Below are positions 1 through 11,165 of a DNA stretch of 64,000 nucleotides, one piece after another. Position numbers and translations under genes: made by a program. Numbering within the stretch: the stretch's first letter is position 1; each line of letters opens with the position of its first letter. The notes under the pieces were generated by a model, which was not told the origin of the DNA, made no database searches, and was given only the letters and a program-made list of their open reading frames with translations. This DNA is from Spisula solida (taxonomy: Eukaryota > Mollusca > Bivalvia > Venerida > Mactridae). Location of the stretch: NCBI GenBank assembly GCA_947247005.1, contig OX365947.1:37838760-37902759 (forward strand), read 5' to 3'.

Positions 1-109
1 ACAAAATGGTATTAATTGCCTAAGACAGGTGGTTGCTTAATTCAGATGCAGGTTTGTCTGTATACATGAAAGTTCGTAATATTATATAAAATGCTTGTTT
101 TTTCCTCAG

Positions 110-219
110 ATGCAAATGCTACTGTAAACCAAAACATGGTTCCTGAAAGTCCAGAAAAAAAAGAAGCCGAAGAGAATATGCCATTGAAAGCAAAGGATAG
201 TTCTTACAATATAATATAA
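110..219 (+). CDS. possible last coding exon of an unidentified gene (partial)
   Basis: A strong 3' splice-site pattern (T-rich tract, then CCTCAG ending at 109) precedes an open frame. The first two bases finish a codon begun in an earlier exon, and codons then run from 112 to a TAA at 217-219. About 35 residues would be encoded: a hydrophilic Lys/Glu-rich tail with the stretch PESPEKKEAEENMPLKAKDS and the C-terminus SSYNII. The tail is too short and of too low complexity to assign to a family. The rest of the gene would lie left of the window. An ATG at 110 is followed by a stop after four codons, so this only works as a spliced exon. It could also be a chance open stretch after a cryptic acceptor. 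Confidence 0.42.
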
Positions 220-997
220 TGTAGACATATATATACCCTGCAATTATAGGAGCAAGCCTATTGGTCTGCAGTCTGTTCATCTGTATGTAGATTTTGAGGC
301 AATAACTGACTGCTGTGGCATTTTGTTTCTATTAGGTCATTTTGTAATTATTGCTACATAGTCATTAAGTTTCTATTCAAATGGAGGGGAAGATGCATTT
401 TTTATCCCACCTGAATACAAAGTGCTGAAGAACAGCTGTTAGGGTACTATTACTGTCCTACTGACTGACATATTTTCATAAATCCTTCATAACATTTGAC
501 TCAATGTGTCTTACTATACATTCTGTACATAGATTTTTTCATAACTCTGAATATTTACAAAATTAAACAGATGATGCAGCCTGATAAACGTTACTAAAAT
601 TACAAGGAGCATCTTATTTCTCTTTTCTAAAGTTGAAGAATTACGATATTCCCATGCAAAAACTTGCAATATAATCACATGTATTAGTTGCAGTACATAC
701 CCTTATGTGCTTCTTTCATTTCATGCTTCATTATTTTTGCTACATACAAACTTTGTGCACGGTTTTCATTCTTGCCTTACTTGCAGTAAAACATTAGATC
801 TGTGTCAATTTCCCACCTGATTAACTAGATATACATGTTCTAGCCATTTTAGTGCTTTTGTGTAAATGTATCGGTTTTTTATATATTTTATCTGATATTC
901 TATGATTATAATCTCTTACGTTTTCATCATGTATTCTCATTGTTGTATAATATTATAATTCCTACCACCATCTTTCCTATCTTTTTTATGTATTTTT
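220..997. other. AT-rich non-coding stretch, possible 3' UTR
   Basis: No open frame or repeat was recognised. If the exon ending at 219 is real, this would be its 3' untranslated and downstream region. Confidence 0.4.
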
Positions 998-1324
998 AGC
1001 TCACCTGTCACAAAGTGACAGAGTGAGCTTTTGTGATCACTCTTCGTCCGTCGTCCGTCGTCCGTCCGTCGTCCGTCTTTGGCTTGATCTTAAAGAAACT
1101 TGGTCACAATGATCATCTCAACAAAATCTAGGTCAAGTTCGATATTGGGTCATCTGGGGTTAAAAAGTAGGTCATTAGGTCAATCATATAAAAACCTTGT
1201 GTAGTCACTAGAGGTCACAATATTGGCCTAATCTGTATAAAACTTGGTCACAATGACCATCTCAACAAAATCTAGGTCAAGTTCGACAGGTGAGCGACCT
1301 AGGGCCCTTTGGGTACTCTTGTTT
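998..1324 (+). mobile_element. repeat family A, copy 1
   Basis: It begins with a perfect hairpin (998-1029: AGCTCAC, CTGTCAC, AAA loop, GTGACAG, GTGAGCT), followed by a CGTCCGT-rich stretch. An internal unit contains ACTTGGTCACAATGA, AAAATCTAGGTCAAGTTCGA and GGGTCATCTGGGGT. It ends with AGGTGAGCGACC, a GGGCCC-centred block and CTCTTGTTT. Other copies are at 8434-8862, 10430-11165 and (inverted) 28147-28846. There is no coding capacity, so it is a non-autonomous interspersed element. Confidence 0.8.
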
Positions 1325-2854
1325 GTAATTTTATTATTACATTAATTTTATTTTTGCCATATGTTAATACCACCTACTAAATTGTGTGTATGTGTGTGTA
1401 TATGTTATGGTTGAAACCATCGTCATACATCAGTGGTTAGTCAAGTTCCCAGACTATGTGATATCAGAGGTGAAGAATATACTGGTGAACGAAAATGGGT
1501 ACAAACAGGCCATGAATTATGTCTATTTTGAAAATGCATTGATATGAAATTAAACTTCTTGTTTAATCTATTAAAAGTTGTTAAGGTTATCCTAATTGTA
1601 CTGCTGCAGTAACTTTGAAAATGAAATACTTATCTCACTTTTTCGATTTGATGAAATTTAGTTATTATGATTTTAAATGAAATTTTGTTTTCATGAAAAA
1701 ATGTGGTTTTACTAAATAATTATAAGAATTGTTACTTTTATATAAAGCCTAATCAATTCAGTTTAGTAGTGACATAAATGATATGTATATATCAAAGATC
1801 ATACACACATGGATAGGCATGTCTAAAAATAGCCCAATTATGACTTGAATACCAATAGTACATTGCGCCCGCTTCCGTCAATATATGACCGTCATTATAG
1901 TAAACCGTAGTAGTGTATAGAAAAGAATTTGTGTTTTTCTGTTAAAACCCAAAAACGAAGTGATTTAATCATTTACAACAAATAAATAACATCCCAAAGA
2001 TTACAAAAAATAACAATTTATAAGGATAAAAGCCGTAAATAAGTTTCCTTAGGGATCAGAAAATTAAATCTTGGAAGCAATCTAAAACCCGCCGATTGAA
2101 AAATCATCGACCTGGAAAGGTCACAGAAATATTGGTTTATTTCAGAATTAACAGATAAAACGTCAGAATTATTTATACAACAACATTCCAAACACATGAT
2201 GGACGTAATCAAAACCCACCTTCGCTAAATTTGACCAAGGGTTACTTTAAATTAATCCAAATATTTCGCAGGTTAAAAGCTTTACATATCCAAGATGGTG
2301 GCAACTAGCCGTAAAAATAGCGTCATCGTGAAAATCACTTACAAGTTCGCCGATCGCCCGATTTCGTTCCAATGTGGCGGCCTATATAGGCGATATAATG
2401 GGGGTCAAATGAAGTTACTTACCATCTATCGTATTCTTTTGTGTATCATATTCTTTGGTATATATATACTTATATGCTTATAGTTTTACTCTCTATTTAT
2501 ATCAATATTATTAACTTAAATATGTTGTCATTTGTCTATTTACATGTTATACTCGTACATATATAATTATATTGTTATTTTTTTCACTAATAGCTCTAAG
2601 CATACTAGGCATGTACAGAATTTTTCCAGAGTAGATGTGATTTCAGTGCTTGGATTTGTAGCTTGCTGTTTTAAATATTGTTCTGATTCATAAGTTTGTT
2701 TCACAAGGTGCTGTATTTTTTATACTGTTGAGTTTCACTATGTCACAAGATTTAAGTCAAGTCTATCCATAGGCGCTGCAGTCGTTTCCATGTGGCTATT
2801 GATTTTCTGTGTGCTACAGTATTTTTAAATACATATAAAACTTGGAAATGTGAA
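1325..2854. other. no gene recognised; AT-rich
   Basis: Low-complexity AT-rich DNA with a short GT run near 1385-1400. A 62-codon open frame at 2295-2483 has no recognisable features and I do not regard it as a gene. Confidence 0.5.
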
Positions 2855-3885
2855 TATATTAACCCATATTACTAAAGTAAAATGCTTAGAAAGCTATGAA
2901 TCCATTTCAATATATTCAGTAAATATTAACCCATATTACTAAAGTAAAATGCTTAGAAAGCTATTAATCCATATGAATATATTAACTAAAATGAACCAAT
3001 ATTACTAAAGTAAAATGCTTAAAAATATATATATGATCCAGTCTCCAGGAAAACCTGCTATAATGACATTATGTAATTATTCTTATGTAACAATGTTTAT
3101 AAAAGCTCTAAAATAAGAAAAAATACATATCTATTGATTCTACTTTAAGTAATTTACCCATATAGTACTATATCTTAGCTTTAAATTTTCTCATGAATTA
3201 TATCAAAATCACATACTTCGTTGCTATGGTGACCAATGCCGGAAATGTGCTCCGATTGAGAAAGACGAGGAGATAGTTGTTTAGAACAGAACTAGCCTTT
3301 CTCTGAATGCAAACACTTTTATTTTGATATGTATTTTAAAAAATTAAACATAATTCTAGAACATGATACTACTTTGAACAATTTATGTCAAGAATTGATC
3401 ATATGGTGTAGTTATAAAATTATTGTTACAGTGACCTCTAATAACGTTCCAATGATGCTTGCGACGTCACACAAAAATAACCAAATAGGGACTCTACAAA
3501 AATAGCTTCAACTTTCTTAAAATTCAAGATATTAACAAAATTTCTTTTGCATTTTGCTTCATTAACATTATCCTTTAAGTCTATGGAAAATCTCAAAATC
3601 AGTATTTTTGTCAAAATAGCAGGTTTTCCTGGAGACTGGCTCATATATAAATCAATATTATTAAATTAAAAATGCTTAGAAAGTTTGTAAATTCATATCA
3701 ATATTATTAAAGTAAAATTGCTTATAAAGCTAGGAATCCATATCAATATTATTAAGGTAAAAATGCTTAGAAAGCTATGAATCCATATCAATATTATTAA
3801 AGTAAAAATGCTCTGAACTATTTTAAATTCATATCATTATTATTAAAGTAAAATGCTTAGAAAACATTTTAATTCATATCAATAT
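2855..3885 (+). repeat. degenerate minisatellite split by an inserted element
   Basis: About three units containing ACTAAAGTAAAATGCTTAGA and 'AAGCTATGAATCCAT' lie at 2855-3033. About five more, with the spelling ATATCAATATTATTAAAGTA, lie at 3644-3885. The spacing is roughly 45-66 bp and irregular. The inverted-repeat element at 3034-3643 separates the two halves, so it landed inside an existing array. Confidence 0.7.
3034..3643 (+). mobile_element. 610-bp MITE-like element, copy 1
   Basis: The ends are inverted copies: TGATCCAGTCTCCAGGAAAA begins it and TTTTCCTGGAGACTGGCTCA ends it. The inverted match continues inward through CCTGCTAT/ATAGCAGG. Flanks are TATATA-like on both sides. A copy of nearly the same length is at 57827-58439. 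There is no transposase frame, so it is a non-autonomous DNA transposon. Confidence 0.82.
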
Positions 3886-4045
3886 TATGTATGTTTACTA
3901 AATGAGTAATATCATTAAACATGTATGAAAAGCAACATCCATTAATTTTGATCTCCTATGTGTATCAATGTTTTGCATGTGTGTATTTGCTGGAATGTTG
4001 AACAGATTATATAGCTTGTAACCCATTGTCCAGGAGGTGGTACAT

Positions 4046-4302
4046 CAGGCCCCGATCTCCCGAAGCATCTCAAGTAGAAATCTCAACTCAAATTGAGATT
4101 TTGCTAATATCAGAGTCGAAATGAAGAGATAAATCTGAAGTTCAAGCTCTTGAAATGTTACTGTTATAAACTCAGGATAACATTTCTGTTTAGTGATGCT
4201 AATTTTGAGAGCCAGACTCGTATGGAAATTAACATAAAGACACATGCCAATATTTGAGATGAGATTTTCTCAGATTGAGATGCTTAGGGAGATTAGGGCC
4301 TG
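4046..4302. mobile_element. 257-bp inverted-repeat (MITE-like) element
   Basis: The left end CAGGCCCCGATCTCCCGAAG followed by CATCTCAA is matched by the right end TTGAGATGCTTAGGGAGATT followed by AGGGCCTG. The imperfect inverted repeat is about 28 bp. A second inner pair (CTCAACTCAAATTGAG) sits near the left end. There is no coding capacity. Confidence 0.7.
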
Positions 4303-4620
4303 GTCGATGCTAACTATATTGATTCAAAGCCTGTGAATATTGAGGGTTTTGAAATACTTACCACTGCCCGCGTAGTCAGGGATATTTCATGGATTTATCA
4401 TTTCATTTCTCTGTATCATTAGAATCCTATTTATTATTGAAAACATTTAACATGCTTGTAACGTATGAAACATTTATATTCAGATATCTGGGACCACAAC
4501 TTCTCATTTTCAAGTTTGATCTGACGTTTTTACACAGTACAGTATACATTTATACAAAACCCGCCGATTTTGAGATTTTTACTTCATTAATCATAAGTTG
4601 TTGATTGGTCTTATTTTATC

Positions 4621-4649
4621 CAGGTAGTTGTATTAAATACAACTACCTG
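4621..4649. repeat. 29-bp near-perfect palindrome
   Basis: CAGGTAGTTGTATT, one central A, then AATACAACTACCTG. Every base of the two 14-bp arms pairs. Confidence 0.9.
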
Positions 4650-7392
4650 TTTTATCCAAATCATCAGTTTATATAGTCATTTTAGTCGCATTTGTGTTTT
4701 GGGTTTATTTTACTTGCTACTGATTTTTTTATTGATATTGTTCTCTATTTTGTATGTATGTGTTATTCATGTTCAACCAGATATTTCTATTAAATCAACG
4801 ATTGAGTCTACTTGCATTGAAACTTGCCATATGTCCCTGATACAAATATAAATTATGTCCTTTGAATTTCATTTGATATCTTGTATTGGTCTGTCTCTTG
4901 CTGTTTGTAAACTTACTCTTATACATGTTTATATAAAATTGTGTAGTTGCATCTTATTTTAAATTGTTTATATTATCCCCTGAGCATGAAGTCAAACCCC
5001 CCTCCAAGCGGGTAAGTGCAATGATACTCATAGATCACAAAAGAACCACCATTGCCATGTTGATTTATTTGTGATACATTTTGTACTTTCTGTGTTACGT
5101 TTAAGTACATGGGGCAATCCAGAATTAACAAGACTCTGTCGGTTACTCCAAAACTATTTGTTGCAAAATATACAAAACAATACATCACAATATGCAATGC
5201 CTGCTTGATATATTCTAAAACTTTCAAGTAATTTGCTCCAATAACAATGGCACTATACAAAATATTATGAAGGACATTTTCCTGTTAAATTGCATAATAT
5301 TGAACCTCAATATTTGTAGTTCTCAAAATTCACATTTTACTTAATTTCAATATTATAAAGACAAGTTTAGTATCAAACTAATTGTTATTTTATGAGGATC
5401 ATGAATTACATATTTTTAAATACGTAATGTTGATTTTTGTGCAATATTCAGTGAATATTGCATTTCTTGTTATTTAATGGAATTGATTCTCTTTGTCTAA
5501 TCAAAGCAAAGCCATGTCTTTATTTTGCATAGTTTCAATTAATACCAGTTGTCCCTGTAATCACACAGTTAATCATGTTAATTCTTATACTTAAGTCATA
5601 AAATTGATACTGGACATATTTGTAGATAATTGGTAAACTAACATGGTCACCAAAGATTATCCTATGAGACCTTGACAATTTTACTTTCTGATCTGTGATT
5701 GGCTAAGTAAGTTATAGGTTGGACCAATCAGATGGAGTGTAAGATGATGATCAGTAGAATAATTAAAGGAGAATAACTTTAGACTTCGGTGAAGTAACAT
5801 TAAATTTAAGAATCAATTGAATACTTTGTGTAAATCAATAATATCTGTACTTTGTGTACCTGAACTTCGTGTTTATGAACTTTGTGTAATATCTTTACTT
5901 GTGGACAATTATATACTTTGTTACCAGAATTAAATATATGAAATTGGAATTAGATCTTTGTGTGATCAATTTATAATTACTTTGTGGACAATTTATTGAA
6001 ATATTTATCAACGACTGGAGTCAATGGCTACAACCATATTAGCCTACTCCCAGACTACTAGAATTCATCAACAACCAATCCAACAGCTAGCCACACCACA
6101 TACACACCAATTGTTTCAACATAATACAAACTACACAGTAGGTGAACGCTGAGCGGCACCAAGTAAAATGACGTTGTGTGACGTCATTTGCAAAATTTAA
6201 ATACTTCACAGTGTCTCCATCTTAAATAGTTCTTTTGATGCCGACACATTTCAAATACCTAGAAATCAATTGGTGATGATATAACACTCGTGTCTTCATA
6301 TCAAATGTGGAGCTCGTGTCTTCATATCAAATGTGGAGTTTTACAGTAAATATTGTCGGTGCAGTTTTGCAGCTCACATTTATCAGGTCACATATGTTCC
6401 CTTGGTGATCAATGCCTGTAGTTCACAGCGACCCTGACCAACTCGATTAACGTTTAACCCAATGAAGTCAATCGGCACCGCATGTAGTCTTCCAGTGTCT
6501 CAGCACCCTCTTTAAACCACTGATTCTTCTCACATATGTGTCAGAGAAATAGTAGTCTCTGATGACGCTTGTTGATTTTTATACCTTGCCATTGGTTGAT
6601 ATCCGAGTTGGTAACCAATTGTGATAATTGTGCGAGTTTGTTTTGAATCATTCGGCACCATGACCGACTGTGTTCTGTCATTTGTTTTGAAATAAAGCAA
6701 GTGTACATGTCGATTCAGTTCAGCATACAAACAGCAATAACACCACTGAATAAACATGCTAAGTTTCGCAAATATCTGAAGTCATACATTTACATTTTTG
6801 TATGTATGAAAATGAGTTGCAGTAATACATGTTATTGAAGTAATACCCCTGGCACCGGTCATGCGTTGGTTGCTATAGTAACAAAAACAAAGTGCTTTCA
6901 AACATCATACAGAAATATCCTTGTAAATACAAATCCGTAACATGTTGTTGTTGATCATTGTTAAGTTTCAGACCACACTTACATAAGAGCATGGTAAAAA
7001 CTATAGCATAAGTCTGGTTAATTCTGGATTGCCCCTCGTACATGTAAAATTTATTAAATTTCAAAAGGTGTGTAATAAATTAAACTTATACAAAATATTT
7101 ATGTCTTGTTATCCTATTTAAGTTAGATATGCATGTATTGTTCATTTAAAGTACTACACCCTTGGGTTGAATGAATATCAGTTTACCATGTCCTAAAAAA
7201 TGCAAATAAAGCCTGGTCAGTTACATTTACGATAATGCATATATCAAAAGTGGCTTTAAGATAATACTACGCGCCTATTTATCAGATTCTACAGAACAGT
7301 CTTGTAATCACTTCCCTCACAGCGTGAGACATCTCTCGAAAGCGGCTAGTATAGCCAAACCATAAGATTGCATAACAGTACTTTGCAGACGT

Positions 7393-7493
7393 TATACGAT
7401 TCATTGATAAAACCATCACGTGACCCTGGTCTGAAGTTTCTCCTATACGATGCATTAATAAAACCATCACGTGACTCTGGTCTGAAGTTTCTA
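7393..7493 (+). repeat. 51-bp direct duplication
   Basis: Two adjacent copies, each containing AAAACCATCACGTGAC and CTGGTCTGAAGTTTCT. The 51-bp period keeps the frame, which explains the overlapping open frames on both strands here. Confidence 0.85.
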
Positions 7494-7892
7494 AAAATAG
7501 ATATACAGCCGGGACATTTGATGAACACGTCATTTTCATATGACGAAACAAGTTCGATATCGACCCGGCGTAGTGATTTCTGCAAAAATATCGATTTAAC
7601 TAACAGTTTAACAATAATTGTTGATCTTAGAATAAACAAATGTTGCTGATTGAATTAATTTGGAGAAACATATGTAGCAGTATTGGGAATGTTGACAGTT
7701 TCTGGAACTACTTTAATGCGGATTTACATAGCAGCCTAAAGGCGGTTCAGGTTGTATTAAGAAATGGACAATGGTAGTATAGAGAGGCTATCGCCTCTCA
7801 AAAACCATAGACAGTTTTGAAGTATTTTATTAATCTTCTCAAAAGACATCTAGTTGTTGAAAGTGACAGTTAAGTAAATGAGTCACCAGACA

Positions 7893-8044
7893 CCAGGGGT
7901 GGTATTCAATATTGATCTTATTTAATTAGAGAATAGCCAATCATATCGCCTTTTACTGACCAAGAATTTAATATGGTGTGACCTGATTGGCTGTCCTTAT
8001 CCATACATGTAAGTAAAAAAATCAATATTGAATATCGCCCCTGG
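7893..8044 (+). mobile_element. about 150-bp MITE, copy 1 of an abutting pair
   Basis: The left end CCAGGGGTGGTATTCAATAT and the right end ATATTGAATATCGCCCCTGG are inverted copies. The core contains TTTAATATGGTGTGACCTGA and lacks open frames. Confidence 0.8.
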
Positions 8045-8193
8045 ATTTGTATTCAATATTGATCTTATTTAATTAGAGAATAAGGATAGCCAATCCATCG
8101 CCTGTTACTGACCCAAGAGTTTAATATGGTGTGATCTGATTGGTTGTCCTTATCCTTAAATCAAGTAAGATCAATATTGAAAACCATCCCTGG
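8041..8193 (+). mobile_element. about 150-bp MITE, copy 2 of an abutting pair
   Basis: Same core as the preceding copy (TTTAATATGGTGTGATCTGA), with the ends GTATTCAATATTGATCTTAT and AAGATCAATATTGA followed by CCATCCCTGG. The CTGG at 8041-8044 is shared with copy 1, so the two are fused head to tail. Confidence 0.8.
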
Positions 8194-8433
8194 TGTAGTC
8201 ATAATTATACCCCCAGATACATAGTGTATGGGGGGCTATATTAGAGTCATGCTTGAGGTTGGTTGGTTGGTTGGTTGGTTGGTCCGTATAATTTTGTCCA
8301 TGCTAATTCTCTCTAACCCTTGGTCGGATTTTACCAAAACTTTGCATGAATGAGCAGTACCAAGTCTAGTTGTGCATATTGTTGGCACATGTTGGTTGGA
8401 TCAATTTTAAGGTAGCTATATACCTTTGTTTTT

Positions 8434-8862
8434 AGCTCACCTGAGCACGAAGTGCTCAAGGTGAGCTATTGTGATCACCCTTTTGTCTGTCGTCCACCGT
8501 GCGCCGTCCACCGTCAACAATTGGACTGTTAACACTCTAGAGGTCACAGTTTTCACTTAATCTTTATGAAACTTGGTCACAATGTATGTCTTTATAAAAG
8601 CTAGGTCAAGTTCGTAACTGTGTCATCTCGGGTCAAAAACTAGGTCACTAGGTCAAATCAAAGAAAATCCTTGTTAACACTCTAGAGGTCACAATTTTGA
8701 CATAATCTTAATGAATCTTGGTCACAATGTATGTCTCCATGAAATCTAGGTTAAGTTTGTAATTGGGTCATCTGGGGTCAAAAACTTGGTCACTAGGTCA
8801 CTGATTCTGCCTAAACTGCTAGTCATCAGGTGAGCGCTATAGGGCCAATGGCCCTCTTGTTT
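8434..8862 (+). mobile_element. repeat family A, copy 2, inserted in family B
   Basis: Starts with the hairpin AGCTCACCTGAGCAC/GTGCTCAAGGTGAGCT (8434-8467). Two internal units follow (CACTCTAGAGGTCACA, AAACTTGGTCACAATG). It ends with CAGGTGAGCGC and the hairpin AGGGCCAATGGCCCT, then CTTGTTT. Confidence 0.82.
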
Positions 8863-8987
8863 ACACTTATAAAGGACAAGGTTCATTTATGGCTTCGCAT
8901 CCTACCTGGTTCGTTCAGGAGTCTATGTACAGCTGTAGAGTTATGGATGTAGTGTTCTGTCCCCTGAGGTCATTTAATGTAGTTTTT

Positions 8988-9853
8988 AGTCCCCTACCGG
9001 TTTTTGACCGGAGGGGACTGTTGGTTTGCCATCTGTTCGTCAGTTTTGGTTCTGACGGAAATTGTGGTTGATATGGCAACAGACACATTGAAAATAGCTT
9101 TAAACCGGTGGGGGACTTCTGTATTGCTTGCAATTCTTAATGACTTGTTCATTATATCATATCTGGATTTGTTCAATTACGTCATTTTACTTATTGAAAC
9201 TGGGTCACTCGTATTAAGGTTTCAGATTTTTTGTTGCTGAATTCGGGCCTTTCAACGTTTTAATACTGTTACTTAACTTTTGAGACTAAAGGCTGCTAAA
9301 ACTATGTAGTTCAGCAGTTTTACTGTTGTAACTAGGTCATTCAGCGTGGGCTTTCTGCCTTTTGTTTGCTGAATCTTTTGTATTCAGTTTTTAAACAATG
9401 AGACAAGGGGCGTTTAATTTTCTTGGTCGGTAGTGTGTTGGGCACTTCTTCGTTCTAGGATTTCTTACAGCTAAAGCCGGGCAATATAGTCGTTTTGCTG
9501 TGGAAACTGGGTCATTCAGCTAGTTAGTAGCTCATCCGACTATACGGGCCTTTCAACGTTTTAATACTGTTATTTAACTTTTGAGACTAAAGGCTGCTAT
9601 AACTATGTAGTTCAGCAGTTTTACTGTTGTAACTAGGTCATTCAGCGTAGGCATTCCGCCTTTTGGTTGCTGTATCTTGTCTACTGGGCCATTCAGCTAG
9701 TTATAGTTTGTTATACTTTTCGACAGCTTGGACTTGGGCGGATCTGCGCTTGTTTAGCTGGGCATTGTGCTTTGTGTGTTTTTAATGTTTTCTGTGCTCG
9801 GCTGGTTAAGTTGAGTGCTGCCTTCCCTGTCTGACTTAATATAATCTTTTTTA
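8988..9853 (+). mobile_element. repeat family C, copy 1
   Basis: Begins with the hairpin AGTCCCCTACCGG/ACCGGAGGGGACT (8988-9019). A segment of about 140 bp (GGGCCTTTCAACGTTTTAAT ... AACTAGGTCATTCAGCGT) is repeated at 9246 and 9545. It ends with TTCCCTGTCTGACTTAATAT. Fragments in inverse orientation are at 14505-14640 and 47453-47850, with a diverged one at 43835-44010. No protein is encoded. Confidence 0.72.
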
Positions 9854-9969
9854 ATTTGGCCCTGAGTTTTATCGAAAAAAAAGAAATGCATCTTCCTATA
9901 AATCTGTCCTATGTTTCTAATAGCCTAACATTGTCTCTCAAAAAATTAAACATACTTTTCCAAAATTCT

Positions 9970-10090
9970 CTCGTAATAGGTCACAAGTTCACATTGAAGA
10001 AAAACCCTGTTAACATTCTAGAGGTCACCTGCTTTACCTAATCTATATGAAACTCGGTCACAATGTTTGTCTGTATAAAATCTAGATCTG
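9970..10090 (+). mobile_element. repeat family A fragment
   Basis: An internal piece only: AACATTCTAGAGGTCACCTG, then AACTCGGTCACAATGT and AAAATCTAGATCTG. Both ends are missing. Confidence 0.6.
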
Positions 10091-10429
10091 TATATACACT
10101 AAAATTATGTCTGTGCTATTTTCAGCAACCAATGGTTAGATTTCAATGAAACTTTGCATGACCGATCAGTACCAAGTCTCGTTAAGCAGATTCTAGGGGT
10201 ATTCATCACATTCAGTGATATTTCTTGTTTTTATTTGTGAATCGAAATTTGAGTTGACCTATAAAATGATACCTATAAAATGATTTAATGTTGGTTGTAA
10301 AACGTCTGAAATATTGCACACTTTTGCATACCGTATTCCAATGGATTCGCTTGATAACCTTCAACATACAATGGATTGAGTTTTCCCTTCACTAGAAGAC
10401 ACGTATAAAAAATCAAACAAGGCCTTTTT

Positions 10430-11165
10430 AGCTCACCTGTCACAAAGTGGCAGAGTGAGCTTTTGTGATCACTCTTCATCCGTTGTCTGTCGTCCGACAA
10501 CAATTTGCTTGTGTAGACACTAGAGGTCACAAATTTGGTCTAATCTTAATGAAACTTGTTCACAATGATCATCTTAACAAAATCTAGGTCAAGTTTGATA
10601 TTGGGTCATCTAGGGTTAAAAACAAGGGCACAAGGTCAAATCATAGAAAACCCTTGTGAAATCACTAGAGGTCATAATTTTGACTTAATCTTTATGAGAC
10701 TTGGTCACAATCATCTCAACAAAATCTAGGTCAAGTTCAATATTGGGTCAAAAACTAGGTCACAATGTCAAATTATAGAAAAACCTTGTGTAGTCACTAG
10801 AGGTCACAATTTTGACCTTATCTTTATGAAACTTGGTCACAATGATCATGTCAACAAAATCTAGGTCAAGTTTGATATTGGGTCATCCAAAAATAGGTCA
10901 CAAGGTCAAATAATAGAAAAATCTTGTGTAGTCACTAGAGGTCATGATTTGGACTTAATCTTTATGAAATTTAGTCACAATGATTATCTCAACAAAATCT
11001 AGGTCAACTACGATATTGGGTCATCCGGGGTAAAAAACTAGGTCACAAGGTCAAATCATAGAAAACCTTGTATAGTTACTAGAGGTCACAGTATTGACCT
11101 AATCTTTATGAAACTTGGTCACAATGATCATGCCAACAACATCTAGGTCAAGTTATAATCACAAT
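10430..11165 (+). mobile_element. repeat family A, copy 3, lacking its 3' end
   Basis: The 5' hairpin (AGCTCACCTGTCACAAAGTG onward) is followed by about five internal units of roughly 130-140 bp, each with AGTCACTAGAGGTCAC, AAACTTGGTCACAATGATCA and ATCTAGGTCAAGTT. It stops inside a unit near 11165, without the GGGCCC block or CTTGTTT. Confidence 0.82.

Larger units (their letters stand above)
4303..7892. other. no gene recognised; AT-rich intergenic DNA
   Basis: Contains a 29-bp palindrome and a 51-bp duplication (listed separately), plus a stretch at 5830-6000 in which ACTTTGTG-type words recur. The longest open frames (95 codons, minus, 4973-5260; about 90 codons on both strands near 7280-7650) lack recognisable domains, and the latter exist because of the 51-bp duplication. 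Confidence 0.5.
8206..10235 (+). mobile_element. repeat family B, copy 1, broken by later insertions
   Basis: The 5' end (8206-8433) has the ATACCCCCAGATACATAG hairpin and the (GGTT)n stretch. The 3' end (about 10093-10235) has GATCAGTACCAAGTCT, GGGGTATTCATCACA and TCAGTGATATTTCTTG. Between them lie a family A copy (8434-8862), a family C copy (8988-9853) and a family A fragment (9970-10090). The sequence just right of the first family A copy (ACACTTATAAA) continues family B where it left off. Compare the cleaner copy at 29076-30090. Confidence 0.7.

Noticed and set aside
5790..6000. LTR-like stretch with repeated ACTTTGTG words
   Set aside because: No paired long terminal repeat, primer-binding site or polypurine tract was found.
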